Source of the DNA: Deltaproteobacteria bacterium
GTDB taxonomy: Bacteria; Desulfobacterota; B13-G15; RBG-16-54-18
Length of the DNA: 64,000 nucleotides
Assembly: GCA_016927065.1 (NCBI GenBank)
Contig: JAFGNJ010000005.1
Coordinates: 124,001 to 188,000, forward strand
Direction of reading: 5' to 3'
The notes beneath the pieces are model-generated. The model searched no databases. It had not been told where the DNA came from and worked only from the letters and a program-made list of their open reading frames with translations. The first letter of the stretch is position 1. The number at the start of each line of letters is the position of its first letter. Shown piece after piece: positions 7,562 to 18,700 of this stretch. The position numbers were made by a program, and so were the translations under genes.

Positions 7562-9268
7562 TTATGATACTGTTTCACTCAGAGCTTTGAGTCCCTTTAC
7601 CGCATCCCTCCCTAGGTGAAAGCGGATCACTTGCCTGCCGGCATCCAACAATGCCTGCCGATCGCCATGGGCCTGTGCCGTCTTGAGTGTTCCAAAGGTA
7701 AGAGAGGAATCAGGTGATCCTGCCGCATCAGGGATCGGTATGTCTTTGGGGTCATCAGCGGTGATTTGAACAAAGAGGCCGCGACCCGCATCCCCCTTGT
7801 GCAGTTGACCGGTGGAGTGCAAAAAGCGCGGACCATAGCCGAGGGTAGTTGCCAATTTGAACCGATCCCGCACCTGCGTGCGCAACCCTTGCAACGCCGC
7901 CTCGATCTCAGCGGTAGGCTGCACATAGGCCTGGAGGGCAACATAGGCGTCTGGTTCGGCCTGGCTGAGAAAGGCGGCCAGCGGTGCACCCGAGTTTTCT
8001 GCCTTTACCACACCGTAGACCGCGATTGCACCATCAGTCAAGGTCGGGGCATCGACAGGGAGCGTTCCTTTTTCTTTATATTCATCTACCGCCTGACGGG
8101 CGCGGGTCTTGGCAGCCTCGACATTGGGCTGATTAAAAGGATTGACCCCCAGCCTATTGCAGGCCACCGCGACGGCCATCTCCCACAAAAAGCATTGTGC
8201 CCCAAGATCGTAACGGTCATGCAGGGATATGCGAATGATAGGATGCCCCGACCGTTCCAATGTGGTCACTGCCGCATCATCTGCAGTATCTCCCTCCTCG
8301 CAGAGGTACACAAAGAGGCGGTCCGCGCCATAGGTCTCCGGTGCACCCACCGCTTCCCCTACCACCGGCAGAATACCCTGCCCTTCTTTGCCGGTGCTCT
8401 CGGCAATAAGCTGTTCTAGCCAATCGCCGAAGCTCACAACCTGAGATGAGATGACAAAGGTCACCTTGTCCCGACCTCCCTTGGCCATCTCACCCAATGC
8501 CACGCCGAGTCGGGCAGCGATCGTATCATCCACCTTCTGAGGATTTGATATCTTACAATGGTCGGCCATAGCTATGGCCCACTTGAGCAATAACGCTATA
8601 TCCATCCCAATCAGTGCTGCCGGCACCAACCCGACATACGAGAGGGCCGCATAGCGGCCGCCGATGTTCGAGTCGTTCAAAAATATTTCCCGGAAGTGAT
8701 ATTGTTCAGCAAGATCAACCAGGGATGAACCCGGATCGGTGATCGCAATGAAGTGGTCTCCGGCCCGCTGTTCGCCGATTGCATCCTTCGTCCAATTATA
8801 GAAGAACTTAAAAAAGGAAAGGGTCTCAACCGTGGTACCGGACTTGGTGGAGACGATGAAAAGCGTCCGTTTGGGATCAAGCCGTTCGGCATGAGCAGCC
8901 ACGGCAGCGGGATCTGTACTGTCTAGTACGTCAAGGTCCAGATACCCCTTTTGTACGCCAAAGGTTGTGCGGAAGACCTCAGGGGCCAGACTGGAGCCCC
9001 CCATCCCCAGGAGCAGGGCATGGGTGTAGCCATCCTCTCGCGCGCCAGCGGCGAACTCCTGCAGGCGCTGGACCTCATCTCCCATCGCCTCAGCGATATT
9101 CAGCCAACCCAAACGGTTGGCGATCTCCGTCGCCTCGGGCTTCCAAACGGTATGGTCATGGGCCCAGATACGCTCCAGCACCCGCTGGTCTTTGATCTCG
9201 GCAAGGGCCTTATCGACCAAATCCTGGTATGGACCTATCTTGAATGTCATGCCCTGCCCAACGGCCAT
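7562..9268 (-). CDS. pgi: Glucose-6-phosphate isomerase
   Basis: The 568-residue protein interconverts glucose 6-phosphate and fructose 6-phosphate. GMGGSSLAPEV (about 92) and STKSGTTVET (about 143) form the sugar phosphate-binding region, with ITDPGSSL following. The sequence resembles the Pgi half of bifunctional transaldolase-Pgi proteins more than the compact E. coli type. The start is the ATG at 9268 with GAGGAG 9-10 bases upstream; the 16 extra codons of the longer frame lack support. It is the last gene of a leftward glk-tkt-pgi operon and convergent with the CPBP-like gene. Confidence 0.92.
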   Translation of the reverse strand: MAVGQGMTFKIGPYQDLVDKALAEIKDQRVLERIWAHDHTVWKPEATEIANRLGWLNIAEAMGDEVQRLQEFAAGAREDGYTHALLLGMGGSSLAPEVFRTTFGVQKGYLDLDVLDSTDPAAVAAHAERLDPKRTLFIVSTKSGTTVETLSFFKFFYNWTKDAIGEQRAGDHFIAITDPGSSLVDLAEQYHFREIFLNDSNIGGRYAALSYVGLVPAALIGMDIALLLKWAIAMADHCKISNPQKVDDTIAARLGVALGEMAKGGRDKVTFVISSQVVSFGDWLEQLIAESTGKEGQGILPVVGEAVGAPETYGADRLFVYLCEEGDTADDAAVTTLERSGHPIIRISLHDRYDLGAQCFLWEMAVAVACNRLGVNPFNQPNVEAAKTRARQAVDEYKEKGTLPVDAPTLTDGAIAVYGVVKAENSGAPLAAFLSQAEPDAYVALQAYVQPTAEIEAALQGLRTQVRDRFKLATTLGYGPRFLHSTGQLHKGDAGRGLFVQITADDPKDIPIPDAAGSPDSSLTFGTLKTAQAHGDRQALLDAGRQVIRFHLGRDAVKGLKALSETVS

Positions 9269-9348
9269 CGTCTCTCTCCTCAAAGGGTGTCGCCCAAGAC
9301 AACGCCCTTGATTCAAACCCTTGAGCTTTCACCTCGTGGGTGAAATTA

Positions 9349-11421
9349 TTATCGCTTCCCTTGTTTCCGTTGTAGGAGCCCTTTGGCGGTCTGCACGACG
9401 CCTTCGACAGTAATGCCGAACTTCTCATATAGGACCTGAGCGGGGGCGCTGGCCCCGAAGCTCTCCATGCCGACGACTTCTCCTTCCAACCCGACGTAAT
9501 GCTCCCACCCCAGCTTAATCCCCGCCTCCACCGCAACCCTGACCTTCACCTCCGGCGGCAACACGGTTTCACGGTATTTTTTCGGCTGAGAATCGAAGAG
9601 CTCCCAGCTGGGCAGGGCAACCACCCTGACCTTGATCCCTTCGACAACCAGTTGCTTGCCCGCCTCAAGGGCAAGGTGTGTCTCAGAACCGGTGCCGATG
9701 AGGATCACGTCGGGTATTCCTTTGGCAGACTCCCACAGGATGAAGCCGCCGCGCTGCAGGGCCTCTGCCGGTGCATATTCCGTGCGGTCCAACACCGGAA
9801 GCCCTTGCCTCGTAAGGATGAGGGCCGTGGGGCTGTCTTGTTTCAGCAGGGCTATGCGCCACGCCTCTGCGGTCTCCGCGGCATCGGCCGGGCGGATGAC
9901 GGTCAGGTTGGGGACGGCGCGCAAGTTCATCACCTGCTCAATAGGCTGATGGGTCGGTCCGTCCTCCCCCACACCAATGCTGTCGTGGGTAAAGATATAG
10001 ATCACCCGGGCATGAGACAGCGCCGCCAAACGCATCGGCGGACGCATATAGTCGGAAAAGACCAGAAAGGTGGCTGTGTAGGGGATAAAGCCGCCGTGCA
10101 GGGCCATACCGGTAGTGATGGAGCCCATAGCGTGTTCGCGGACGCCGAAGTGCACGTTGCGCCCCCCATAACCCCACTCGCCCCCCACGGCACCCTGCAT
10201 GCCCTCTGGTGATCTCGTCGGCGATTGAAAATCTCCGAACCCTTTGAGCCACGAAACCGTAGAGGGGTTGAGATCGGCGGATCCCCCCATGAGTTCCGGG
10301 ATCTGCTGAGCAAGGGCCTGCATCACCGATTCTGAGGCCTTCCTCGTGGCCATGCCCTTTGGATCTGCCTGAAAGGTCGGCAACGCGGCATCCCAGCCGG
10401 TAGGGAGCTCACCGTTCATCCTTCGTATGAATTCAGCCGCCTCATCGGGATAAGCCTCTGTATACCGCGAGAAGACTTCTTCCCACGCGGCCTCCTTCGC
10501 CTCACCGTCACTCACGGCCTTGCGGAAATGCTCCGATACCTCCTCTGGTATGAAGAATGCCGGTTCAAGGGGCCAGCCGAGGTTCTCCTTCGCAGCACGT
10601 AATTCCTCCTCTCCCAGGGGCGAGCCGTGCGTTTGAAAGGTATCCTGCCTATGTGGCGCCCCGTAGCCGATCATAGTGTGCACACAGAGAAGCGAAGGGC
10701 GGGAGGCTTCGTCTTTGGCGGCATGCAGCGCCGCGTCAACGGCCGCAAGGTCATTGCCGTCTTCGACATGCTGTACGTGCCACCCATACGCCTCAAAACG
10801 CTTCCCCACATCTTCGGTAAAGGTGAGCGCGGTCGAACCGGCCAGTGAGACACGGTTGTCGTCGAACAGAACAATCAACTTGCCGAGCCCGAGATGCCCG
10901 GCCAGGGCGCACGCCTCAGCTGCAACCCCCTCCATAAGATCACCGTCACTGGCGATGACATAGGTACGGTGATCGACGATCGTATGGTCAGGTCTATTGA
11001 ATCGAGCCGCGAGGTGGGCCTCGGCCAACGCCATGCCGACCGCGTTGCTGATACCCTGGCCAAGGGGGCCGGTCGTAACTTCGACTCCGGGCGTAAGGTG
11101 ACTCTCAGGATGTCCCGCAGCCTTGCTCTCCCACTGACGGAACGATTGCAACTCGGCAAGGGGTAGATCGTAGCCCGTCAGGTGGAGCAACGCATACAAG
11201 AGCATCGAGCCGTGTCCTCCAGAGAGGATGAAGCGGTCGCGATCCACCCACCGGGGATTGGCGGGGTTGTGCTTGAGGTGCCGCTGCCACAGGGCATAGG
11301 CCATCGCCGCAGCCCCCATCGGCATACCGGGATGGCCTGAATTGGCCTTCTGTATGGCATCGACAGCCAGAAAGCGGATAGTATTAATACATCGTCCCTC
11401 AAGTGTTGCTTGGTCAATCAT
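9349..11421 (-). CDS. tkt: Transketolase
   Basis: The 690-residue thiamine diphosphate enzyme moves two-carbon units between sugar phosphates. Visible landmarks are [16 protein letters not shown] near residue 28, the cofactor motif region [13 protein letters not shown] near 148 with the following DDN, and the pyrimidine-binding part [10 protein letters not shown]. The length is normal. GGGAG precedes the ATG at 11421; the longer frame to 11451 would overlap glk and is not preferred. It sits between glk and pgi in one leftward operon and complements tal. Confidence 0.95.
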   Translation of the reverse strand: MIDQATLEGRCINTIRFLAVDAIQKANSGHPGMPMGAAAMAYALWQRHLKHNPANPRWVDRDRFILSGGHGSMLLYALLHLTGYDLPLAELQSFRQWESKAAGHPESHLTPGVEVTTGPLGQGISNAVGMALAEAHLAARFNRPDHTIVDHRTYVIASDGDLMEGVAAEACALAGHLGLGKLIVLFDDNRVSLAGSTALTFTEDVGKRFEAYGWHVQHVEDGNDLAAVDAALHAAKDEASRPSLLCVHTMIGYGAPHRQDTFQTHGSPLGEEELRAAKENLGWPLEPAFFIPEEVSEHFRKAVSDGEAKEAAWEEVFSRYTEAYPDEAAEFIRRMNGELPTGWDAALPTFQADPKGMATRKASESVMQALAQQIPELMGGSADLNPSTVSWLKGFGDFQSPTRSPEGMQGAVGGEWGYGGRNVHFGVREHAMGSITTGMALHGGFIPYTATFLVFSDYMRPPMRLAALSHARVIYIFTHDSIGVGEDGPTHQPIEQVMNLRAVPNLTVIRPADAAETAEAWRIALLKQDSPTALILTRQGLPVLDRTEYAPAEALQRGGFILWESAKGIPDVILIGTGSETHLALEAGKQLVVEGIKVRVVALPSWELFDSQPKKYRETVLPPEVKVRVAVEAGIKLGWEHYVGLEGEVVGMESFGASAPAQVLYEKFGITVEGVVQTAKGLLQRKQGKR

Positions 11422-11440
11422 CACATGCTCTCCCTTCGTA

Positions 11441-12433
11441 TCAACGGTCAATGCTTGTATAGTTCAACCCATAGAAGGCCGCACCGATCAGGGCGATCTT
11501 GGGGTTGAGAATGACATATACCGGTATACGGGTCATGAGTTTTGACAAACGTCCTTTATTACAGAATGCCTCCAGAAAGGAACCTTTCTCCAAGGCAGAG
11601 ATGATGCGGGGGGGGATGCCGCCGCCCAGGTAGACACCGCCGGTCGCCAACACCACGAGTGCCATGTTCCCCGCCTCCGCCCCGAGGACAGAACAAAAAA
11701 GGTTAAGAGTATCGACACACAGCTGGGCCTTATTTTCAAGGGCCGCAGTGACGATGTATGCGGTCGGATCATCTGCTGCGGCCAGTTGCTCGGCGAGCCA
11801 GGCCGGTTCATCGGTATGGCCGCTGTCCCTGAAAAAGGCATAGATGTTTGGTATCCCCATGCCGGAGCAGATACGTTCATAACTCACGTGTCCCCATTGG
11901 TCACGAAGATAGTCTAACAGATTGCCCTCAAGGGGATTGGAAGGTGCAAAATCGGTATGGCCACCTTCAGAGGCATAAGCCCGGTACCGCGACCCGTCCC
12001 ACGTGAGAAACGCCTCTCCCAGGCCAGTACCCGGCGCGATAACGGCCTTTGCGCCATGAGAGGTTGGCTCGCCCTTGTTGAGAACGTGCAGGTCTTCCGA
12101 CTCGAGCAGGGGCACGCCGTGGGCAACGGCCTCTAAGTCGTTGAGAAGGAGAACCGATTTCAGTTTTAGCTTTTCCTTAAGCTCGGCCTCGTCAATGACC
12201 CATGATAAATTGGTAATGGTGGCCTGACCGCCCACAACAGGACCAGCCACGCCGAAAACGGCATGATCAACCTTCAGGTTGGCCTGGGTGAGAAACTCGC
12301 CTGCGAGCTCAACGAGACTTTCGTACTCCCCGCTGGAGAACGTCGCCTCTGCGAGCGGTTCTCGTGGCCCTCTCTCAGAGGAAAAAATCCCTAAGTTGGT
12401 CTTGGTTGCGCCGACGTCACCGGCAAGCAGCAC
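11441..12433 (-). CDS. glk: Glucokinase
   Basis: The 330-residue protein phosphorylates glucose with ATP. It belongs to the Glk family: the phosphate-binding start is [16 protein letters not shown], followed by [29 protein letters not shown] with the glucose-binding region after it, and [15 protein letters not shown] near the C-terminus. The start is a GTG at 12433 preceded by GGAGGAG at 8 bases. It is the first gene of the leftward glk-tkt-pgi operon, with tkt following after about 19 bases. Confidence 0.92.
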   Translation of the reverse strand: MLLAGDVGATKTNLGIFSSERGPREPLAEATFSSGEYESLVELAGEFLTQANLKVDHAVFGVAGPVVGGQATITNLSWVIDEAELKEKLKLKSVLLLNDLEAVAHGVPLLESEDLHVLNKGEPTSHGAKAVIAPGTGLGEAFLTWDGSRYRAYASEGGHTDFAPSNPLEGNLLDYLRDQWGHVSYERICSGMGIPNIYAFFRDSGHTDEPAWLAEQLAAADDPTAYIVTAALENKAQLCVDTLNLFCSVLGAEAGNMALVVLATGGVYLGGGIPPRIISALEKGSFLEAFCNKGRLSKLMTRIPVYVILNPKIALIGAAFYGLNYTSIDR

Positions 12434-12493
12434 CCTGTATCTCCTCCATCTGCCAGGTATCTACCGATGAAAAAATCTCCCCTGACCGATCCC

Positions 12494-12522
12494 TCTATAG
12501 CATATTAAGCTCAGCCGGGCAA
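12494..12522 (-). promoter_or_regulatory. Candidate promoter of the glk-tkt-pgi operon
   Basis: TTGCCC (12522-12517) and TATAGA (12499-12494) on the minus strand are 17 bases apart and lie about 60 bases before the glk GTG. No other good promoter is seen in the gap. Confidence 0.5.
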
Positions 12523-12754
12523 TAAAAAGGCCCAGCCTAGAGGGCGGAGGAAGTCACACGTAAGGATTTTGGCGGTACGTTGGGCACAATTTCGGGCACG
12601 TAGAAAGTAACTCTACTAGCACACACTCTTTAACCAATTGCCATGAGCTATTAATTGGCCCTTTTTATTTGACTGACGCGCCTAAGATCCCTCAAGGAGG
12701 ATGCTTCGATTCGGCTGTCAAGGTATACGTACTACGAGAGTTCTGTATTTCCCT
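12523..12754 (+). other. Rest of the 321-base gap between glk and the Tc locus
   Basis: No gene is supported here. It lies beyond the TcA stop and before the glk promoter. A six-base inverted repeat CCAATT/AATTGG (12634-12658) is followed on the plus strand by CCCTTTTTATTT and may act as a weak terminator or boundary; no clear terminator for the leftward TcA transcript is visible. No copy of the tRNA fragment at 28913 was seen. Confidence 0.3.
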
Positions 12755-15700
12755 TCATGCGGGAAAGGCAGGGATATCACCCTTATACGTGATAACAAAG
12801 AGGATATCGGTTATCTTCCCCTCCTTGAATAGCTGTCTGGTCTGAAAATCATCGGGCAAGGTGAACTCCCACTCGCCTGCTGGGTTCAAACCCTGCAAAA
12901 CAAACCAACTCGATGCCGAACCACCTTGAGTGCTTGCGATCCCCTTAACCGTCTGAGCGATCCCGCCAATAGACATATCTGTCCCTTGAGGTTTAAGCTT
13001 CAATTCCGGCTGGACTTGGGGTCCTTCGGGGTCCTCGATCCCTGGAAAGTATAGCGCGATCTGCTCGATTTTGAGGTTATCCAGGTTCGGGGGATAATCT
13101 GTTCTGTGGTTTCTGAATTTTACACTCATTGGGGGTGAAGAATTCTCAGGATTATTCAGATCATACCACTGGTCTGGAAACTGGTAACGGAAACTAAACG
13201 GTCGTACGCCTGATGTCTTTGTCCCCAGCCTGCTGATCACCTCCTGACGGTAATCCCAGCTATCCAAGGCGGTATAGTCTATCGAAAATAGCACATCAGC
13301 GATCGTCCTAAAATCAAAGGGATTTGACGCTTTCGGCATCTGTAATTCCCATTGTGTCTCCACGCCCAATCCTTCAAAGGGGAAGAGCATGTCGGGCTCC
13401 TGTTGTTCTGTTAATGGGACCAGTTCAAAAAGACCTGTCGCGTTTTGCGATGAGGTAAAGGCGATTTTCTCCGGATCGCGCCTGACCAGAATCTTTTGGA
13501 AGATCCCGTTGCTTTCAATCACGACCCATGAGGATCCGGTATTCAATAGCTCCGCCCTGATACCGTAGGTGGGTGGGATAAGGGCTATGACCGAGACCCT
13601 GATCCTCTTGATGAGCCTGAGATAATGCCCGGGAAACTCCTTTTCAAAGTCCTCCAGGAGCGTGGCAAAGTCAAGGATCCCGGACTGCTTAAACCGCTGA
13701 AATTCAATGGGCGCATTGGACGCCAGGGATATGGTCCTTGTAAGCTGAAGCTTTCTCTTTTCGGTCTCAAATTTGTACTGTTCCAGGCGGGTGACATCAG
13801 TAACAAGCCTCTCGGCCCCGGTTAAGCCCCTTCTCTGCGGTGCCTTTTCTTCGGATGCGAATCCTCCTCCCTCAGACGGCGGTTCCCAGTAATCGGGTTG
13901 AATCAACATCGGCGGCTGCCCTTGACGCTCAAAGGCAAGCTGCCTTTCAGCAAGTCGCGCTACCGACGTAGCCACATACAGAAAATAAGAGTATAAATCC
14001 TCCAGAACACCGCTCATCCATTCGTAGAGTTCCACGTTGGTGAACTTGGTGTCGAGAAAATGTATGGTATCCTCGGCAAGGTCAGTTTTCATCCGGCTTA
14101 TATCCAGCTGCTTGTTGGCGATATCCACATGATCATTGGCAATCTTTATCTGCTGATCACCAATATAGATATCTTTTTCTGAAAGACTCTTTTGCATTTC
14201 CCACTGCTGTGAACTGCGTTCATGAGTAGCATATAATGAAAGAATGTGAACATTTGTTTCTGCTTCTATGGTGGTTATTACTTCACCGACTCTAGCAACC
14301 GAAAGACCTGCAACAATAGCTGCATTTGCAATTGCCATAGCGATCGAATAATCTGCTGTATTAGCAACGGTCATAGCTTGAGCTGACTGCAATGCAGCCT
14401 CGAAGTGTGCAGTTGCTTGTTGAGCCCTCGATGCCCGATAGTATTCCTCGATCATGCCTTTTTCATATTGGTTCAATCCTGCATCAAGCCAAGCCTGGTA
14501 ATAATCAATTGCCACTTGAGCCTTTTCTTTCTGCAACTCCGCAAGGGTAACATTGTCCACGGCTTCTTTGACATACAATTGTTGGAGGCTCTCACCAGAC
14601 CTGGCAAGTTGAAGATCGTTTCTTGCTTGCATCATACGATATGCTCCCTCGTCTGCCTTCTCAATGGCAGCCAACATCAGGGCCTCCATCTGCATGGTCC
14701 TATCGGCAAGCTCTTTCGCTCTCCTCAAGAGTGTTTGGAAACGATAGGGTGTTGGTGGAGGGGTAAGAAGGGCCGGTATCGCAAGCTGCCCGCCTGCTCC
14801 AATAGAGGGCATCCCGCTGGTTGTATCAGTGGGAGCGGCATAGAGGGTCACCTCCCTCTTCATCCCCATGATGTTCCGGCAGGTCCTGATTTTATGGAGG
14901 TTGTTCTCCGCCATAAGTTCCAAGACGTTGATCATGGGGTTAGGGGGGATACAAAAGCTGAAGTTCACATAGGGAGACGGCACATAAGGTGCAATCGCCT
15001 CTGGCCCAGCATGTTCTATCTCCGGAGTTTCAGGGGCAACATCCTCATGAGGTATTACAGGTTGTGGCCTTTTTCTTCCAGAAGATCCCCGACCACTCTC
15101 TCGTGCAACAGCAACAGCATTTCTTACAGGTTCTGCTTCAAGTACATCTGTTACATAATTGTTTACCCCTGCTTTGCCCTTATCCATTACGTCGCCGAGT
15201 GTAAGGGGTGTTGATTCTTCCTCTTTAGCTTTTCGGATTACTTCATGGGCATTTTCAAACTTCTCTTCTATTGGCCTGTGATCTACTGAGAATATCCCCT
15301 TCACTTTCTCTATGGTGTCGTTTAGCTTTTCAGCATTGCTGATATTTGACATTTCAGCCTTAAGAAAACAAATATATGCCATATCTTCTGCATTTGGCAG
15401 TGTTATATCAATATCACCTATCTTCTCCGCGCAGAAATCCAACTCTTGTTTCAGCTCATCAGCCTCAAGCAGTTTGAGGGCTGTGGCGTAGAGTTCCTCT
15501 GCTTTTGTGATGGATTCAGGATCGTCACGCGAGAATTCTTCGTTTCCCCATTCGATCAGACACCGGGCAACAGACATGATAGTGAATCGAGTATATGTAT
15601 TTTGCCGTGTCCTGGCGATCTTGTGAGGATCAAGGGGATCAAGAAGCCACTCATTTGGACGGTCAAAGCCAACAGGCTTTTCTTCCTCCTGGACGAGTCC

Positions 15701-18700
15701 GTAAAAAATCTTTCTTTTTTCTTTATCTACTGTATAATCGTAAACGAGACGATACCATTGAAGCGCTTCTTTGTAGAATTTTTTATACTGAAGCTTTAAA
15801 GCAATCTGTACAGGTAGAAAATAATAGGCTTCCCAGATATAAAACAAACCAAGCTTATCACGAACATCGTTAGACAAAAATGATATCTTATTTATCAACT
15901 TATCCTTTCTATACTCTAATTTTTTTATCGGCTTACCGATGCCAAGGCTTCCTGCAATTTCGCTGACCACCAAACACCTTGGCGCCAGCCATAATGTGTC
16001 TTCAATATTTTCAATCGCAAACAGCTCACTATTATTGTTTATAAATATTGACGATATAGATTTGACCAAATATTTCTTTTCTAGAATATCTTCCTTTTCA
16101 CTCTTAATAATCTCAATTGAGTAAGTATTGTTATTTTCCCTCTCTCTCCATCCAAGCCCAGCTTCAGCATAGTTAGGAATAATTAGTGACTCTATATTCA
16201 TAAGGTAATCAGATATTTGTATACTATCTGTTCTTTCAGTTGTACCATCTGGGTGAGGCAAACTCCCTTCAATGCCAATATTTACTTTACTAGCTGTCAA
16301 ATAATTTGCAGTGCCGCTTTCCGTAAAGGCCCATAAAAAGATGATACCATTATCAGTAGGTGAAGGCATGGCTCCTAAATAATTTTGAGATACGCTGATG
16401 GTTATATCAGTAGAAACTACTTTTGATGCATCGTCCGCGTACCTCCAGTGTAAATCATTAAAAGATCCCCCTAAAACACGATATACAATGCGACCATAAC
16501 GCTGCCCGACAATAACCTTAACAATTTCATCATTTTCATCTTTTGCGGAAATGGAATCGCAAAACTGAATGACGAGAGGTGCTTGGGGAAGAGAGATTAC
16601 TTCTGCTGGATTTAACGTACAGCCTTTATTAAAGTCTAACAAAAGATAATATAGGTTTTTATTGTAATAAAAGCACAACTTAATTGAATTGTTATCGCTT
16701 TTAACAAAACGTTGAACCACCTTCCCCTTGCCTGCAAATATCTCAGAGGGAAAATCACCTTCAGATAGTGATAATTCGGTATATATCTTATAACAGCTTT
16801 CGTCTTTGTAGTTATCGATGCCATATAGAATAAAACAATTCAGTTTCTTCCTACCATCGCTATCTTCTTCAGTAAAAACACCATAAATATTATATCCTAT
16901 ACGTTCAATGCCGATTAAACTACTAATCCGATTTAATTTTTCAATCGGATGCCAATACTCAATACTAATATTTCCTCTATTAATTAAAGTTACATAACAA
17001 TGGTCGTCAGCCTGACCAAAAACAAGAAATTTATCATTTTGATGTATTGATCCTATTATATTCAAGTTTAAAATATCCTTGAAATATTCCTCATAATTAC
17101 CGGCCTCACTCACTGAACCTTCAGTATCTCTTATTTTCTCCAACCCCTCTTCAAGCTCTATAAAAGCATGGCTTTTCTTCTCCAGTAGCCCAGGAACCAA
17201 TATATTCTCCGGGTACATCCAGACAAACATGGCGGCGCGCCATGTGGCGTAGGATCCGAGCCATTTCCACTCATCGTCGAAATTTTCAACATAAGAGGAG
17301 AATTTTATATTTCCATCCGGGTCATCGAACATTCTCGTGCTCAATCCAAAAAGTAACCGTTGAATTGTCAGTATCGCCTGAGATACGCGAGTTGTAAGCC
17401 GGCAGGTCTCGGTTTTGCAATCTATCAGGAGATAATCGGCAAGCCAGTCCGCCGTGTGTTCTGTTGTTTGTTCTGTTAATGCAACCAACCCATCTCTCAA
17501 ACCCACAAGGGTCTCTTTTTCCGCATCATCCACAGCCTTTTGCACACCAGCGGCAAGTGAGCTTACCTGGTCAATCCTCGACTGGAGCTTGTCCTGCCAA
17601 TCAAACCTATCCCCCCACGTTGCCCGCCATTTTGGAAGCTCTGATATATTGTTAAGGATGTCGGGGATTTTGAAATATTCCGGCCCAAGGTAGAGCTTCT
17701 TTCCCTCACCATCTATTACCCACTCTATGTCTTTCTCCTCTACTCTCCAGTCTGGGTATAACTCCCTTAGTTTCTCGACCTGGAGGAGAATAGAAGCCAC
17801 CTCGTCTCTTTCATCCTCCAGAAGACTATCCTTGATACTCCACAGCTGCAGCAATCTCTTCAATGTCGAAGGTGTAAAGTGCAGCTGTTCTATTCTGGCT
17901 ATGACATCCTCTCCATTGTTTAATTGTGCATAGAGCGTCTCCAGCTCATTGAAGTCACTGATCCCTACTATTTGCTCTACAGAGCTTTCTGTTAAATTGT
18001 CTTTGATATTCTGATGTCGGGTTTTGATGAGTTGACTTCTTTGTGACCGGATAGTATTTGCCTTAAAGCCAAAAACAGGCATATTGATGTCATCTACATA
18101 CACCAGGTCAGGATCAATGATCGGCCTTTCGCTATTCTTGGCAAGTGCCCTCTGCCAGAAAAATCTGTCCTCATTGGTTGCCCGCCACGTAGGGAGTTTC
18201 GGCTTGAAAACATCCCAGTAAGCAAGCGATTCAGCCTGTTCCGCTTCATTCCATATACGCCAATAACCAATATATTCCGGATCACCCGTCTCCCGGATTT
18301 TTTTTCTGGCATGCTTCAGCACAATAGAAACGACCTCATCCCAGGCCTCTGATTCCAATGAAGGCACTAATTCCGGATCAAGAACCTTGAGCAGCAGAAG
18401 TAAATCGTCCCCTGTCAGGTCAAGCCGAGCCAGGGCGATTTTTGTCTCTGAAGTATCCAGCGAATCTTTATAACTACTAAAATCAAAGACTTCTTCACCG
18501 TATACGCTTCGCAAAAGATTTCCCGCGTTTTGTTGACAATCGCTTTTCAGCCGCGCTTTATACTCTTTCAACGCATCATTTCTCTTCCTCCAAAGCCCTC
18601 TGACCCTTGTCCCGAAGAGTTCATCAACCAGCTCTTCATATTTGACCAACTCAGGCGAGACCATAGGCACACTATCTGTAATATCAGGTGGCCACATCCC

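Noticed and set aside
7766-8419. Plus-strand frame of 217 codons
   Set aside because: Antisense to pgi; no start signal or domain.
9499-10212. Plus-strand frame of 237 codons
   Set aside because: Antisense to transketolase.
14405-15214. Plus-strand frame of 269 codons inside the TcA gene
   Set aside because: Antisense; Cys/His/Leu-rich composition without domain features.
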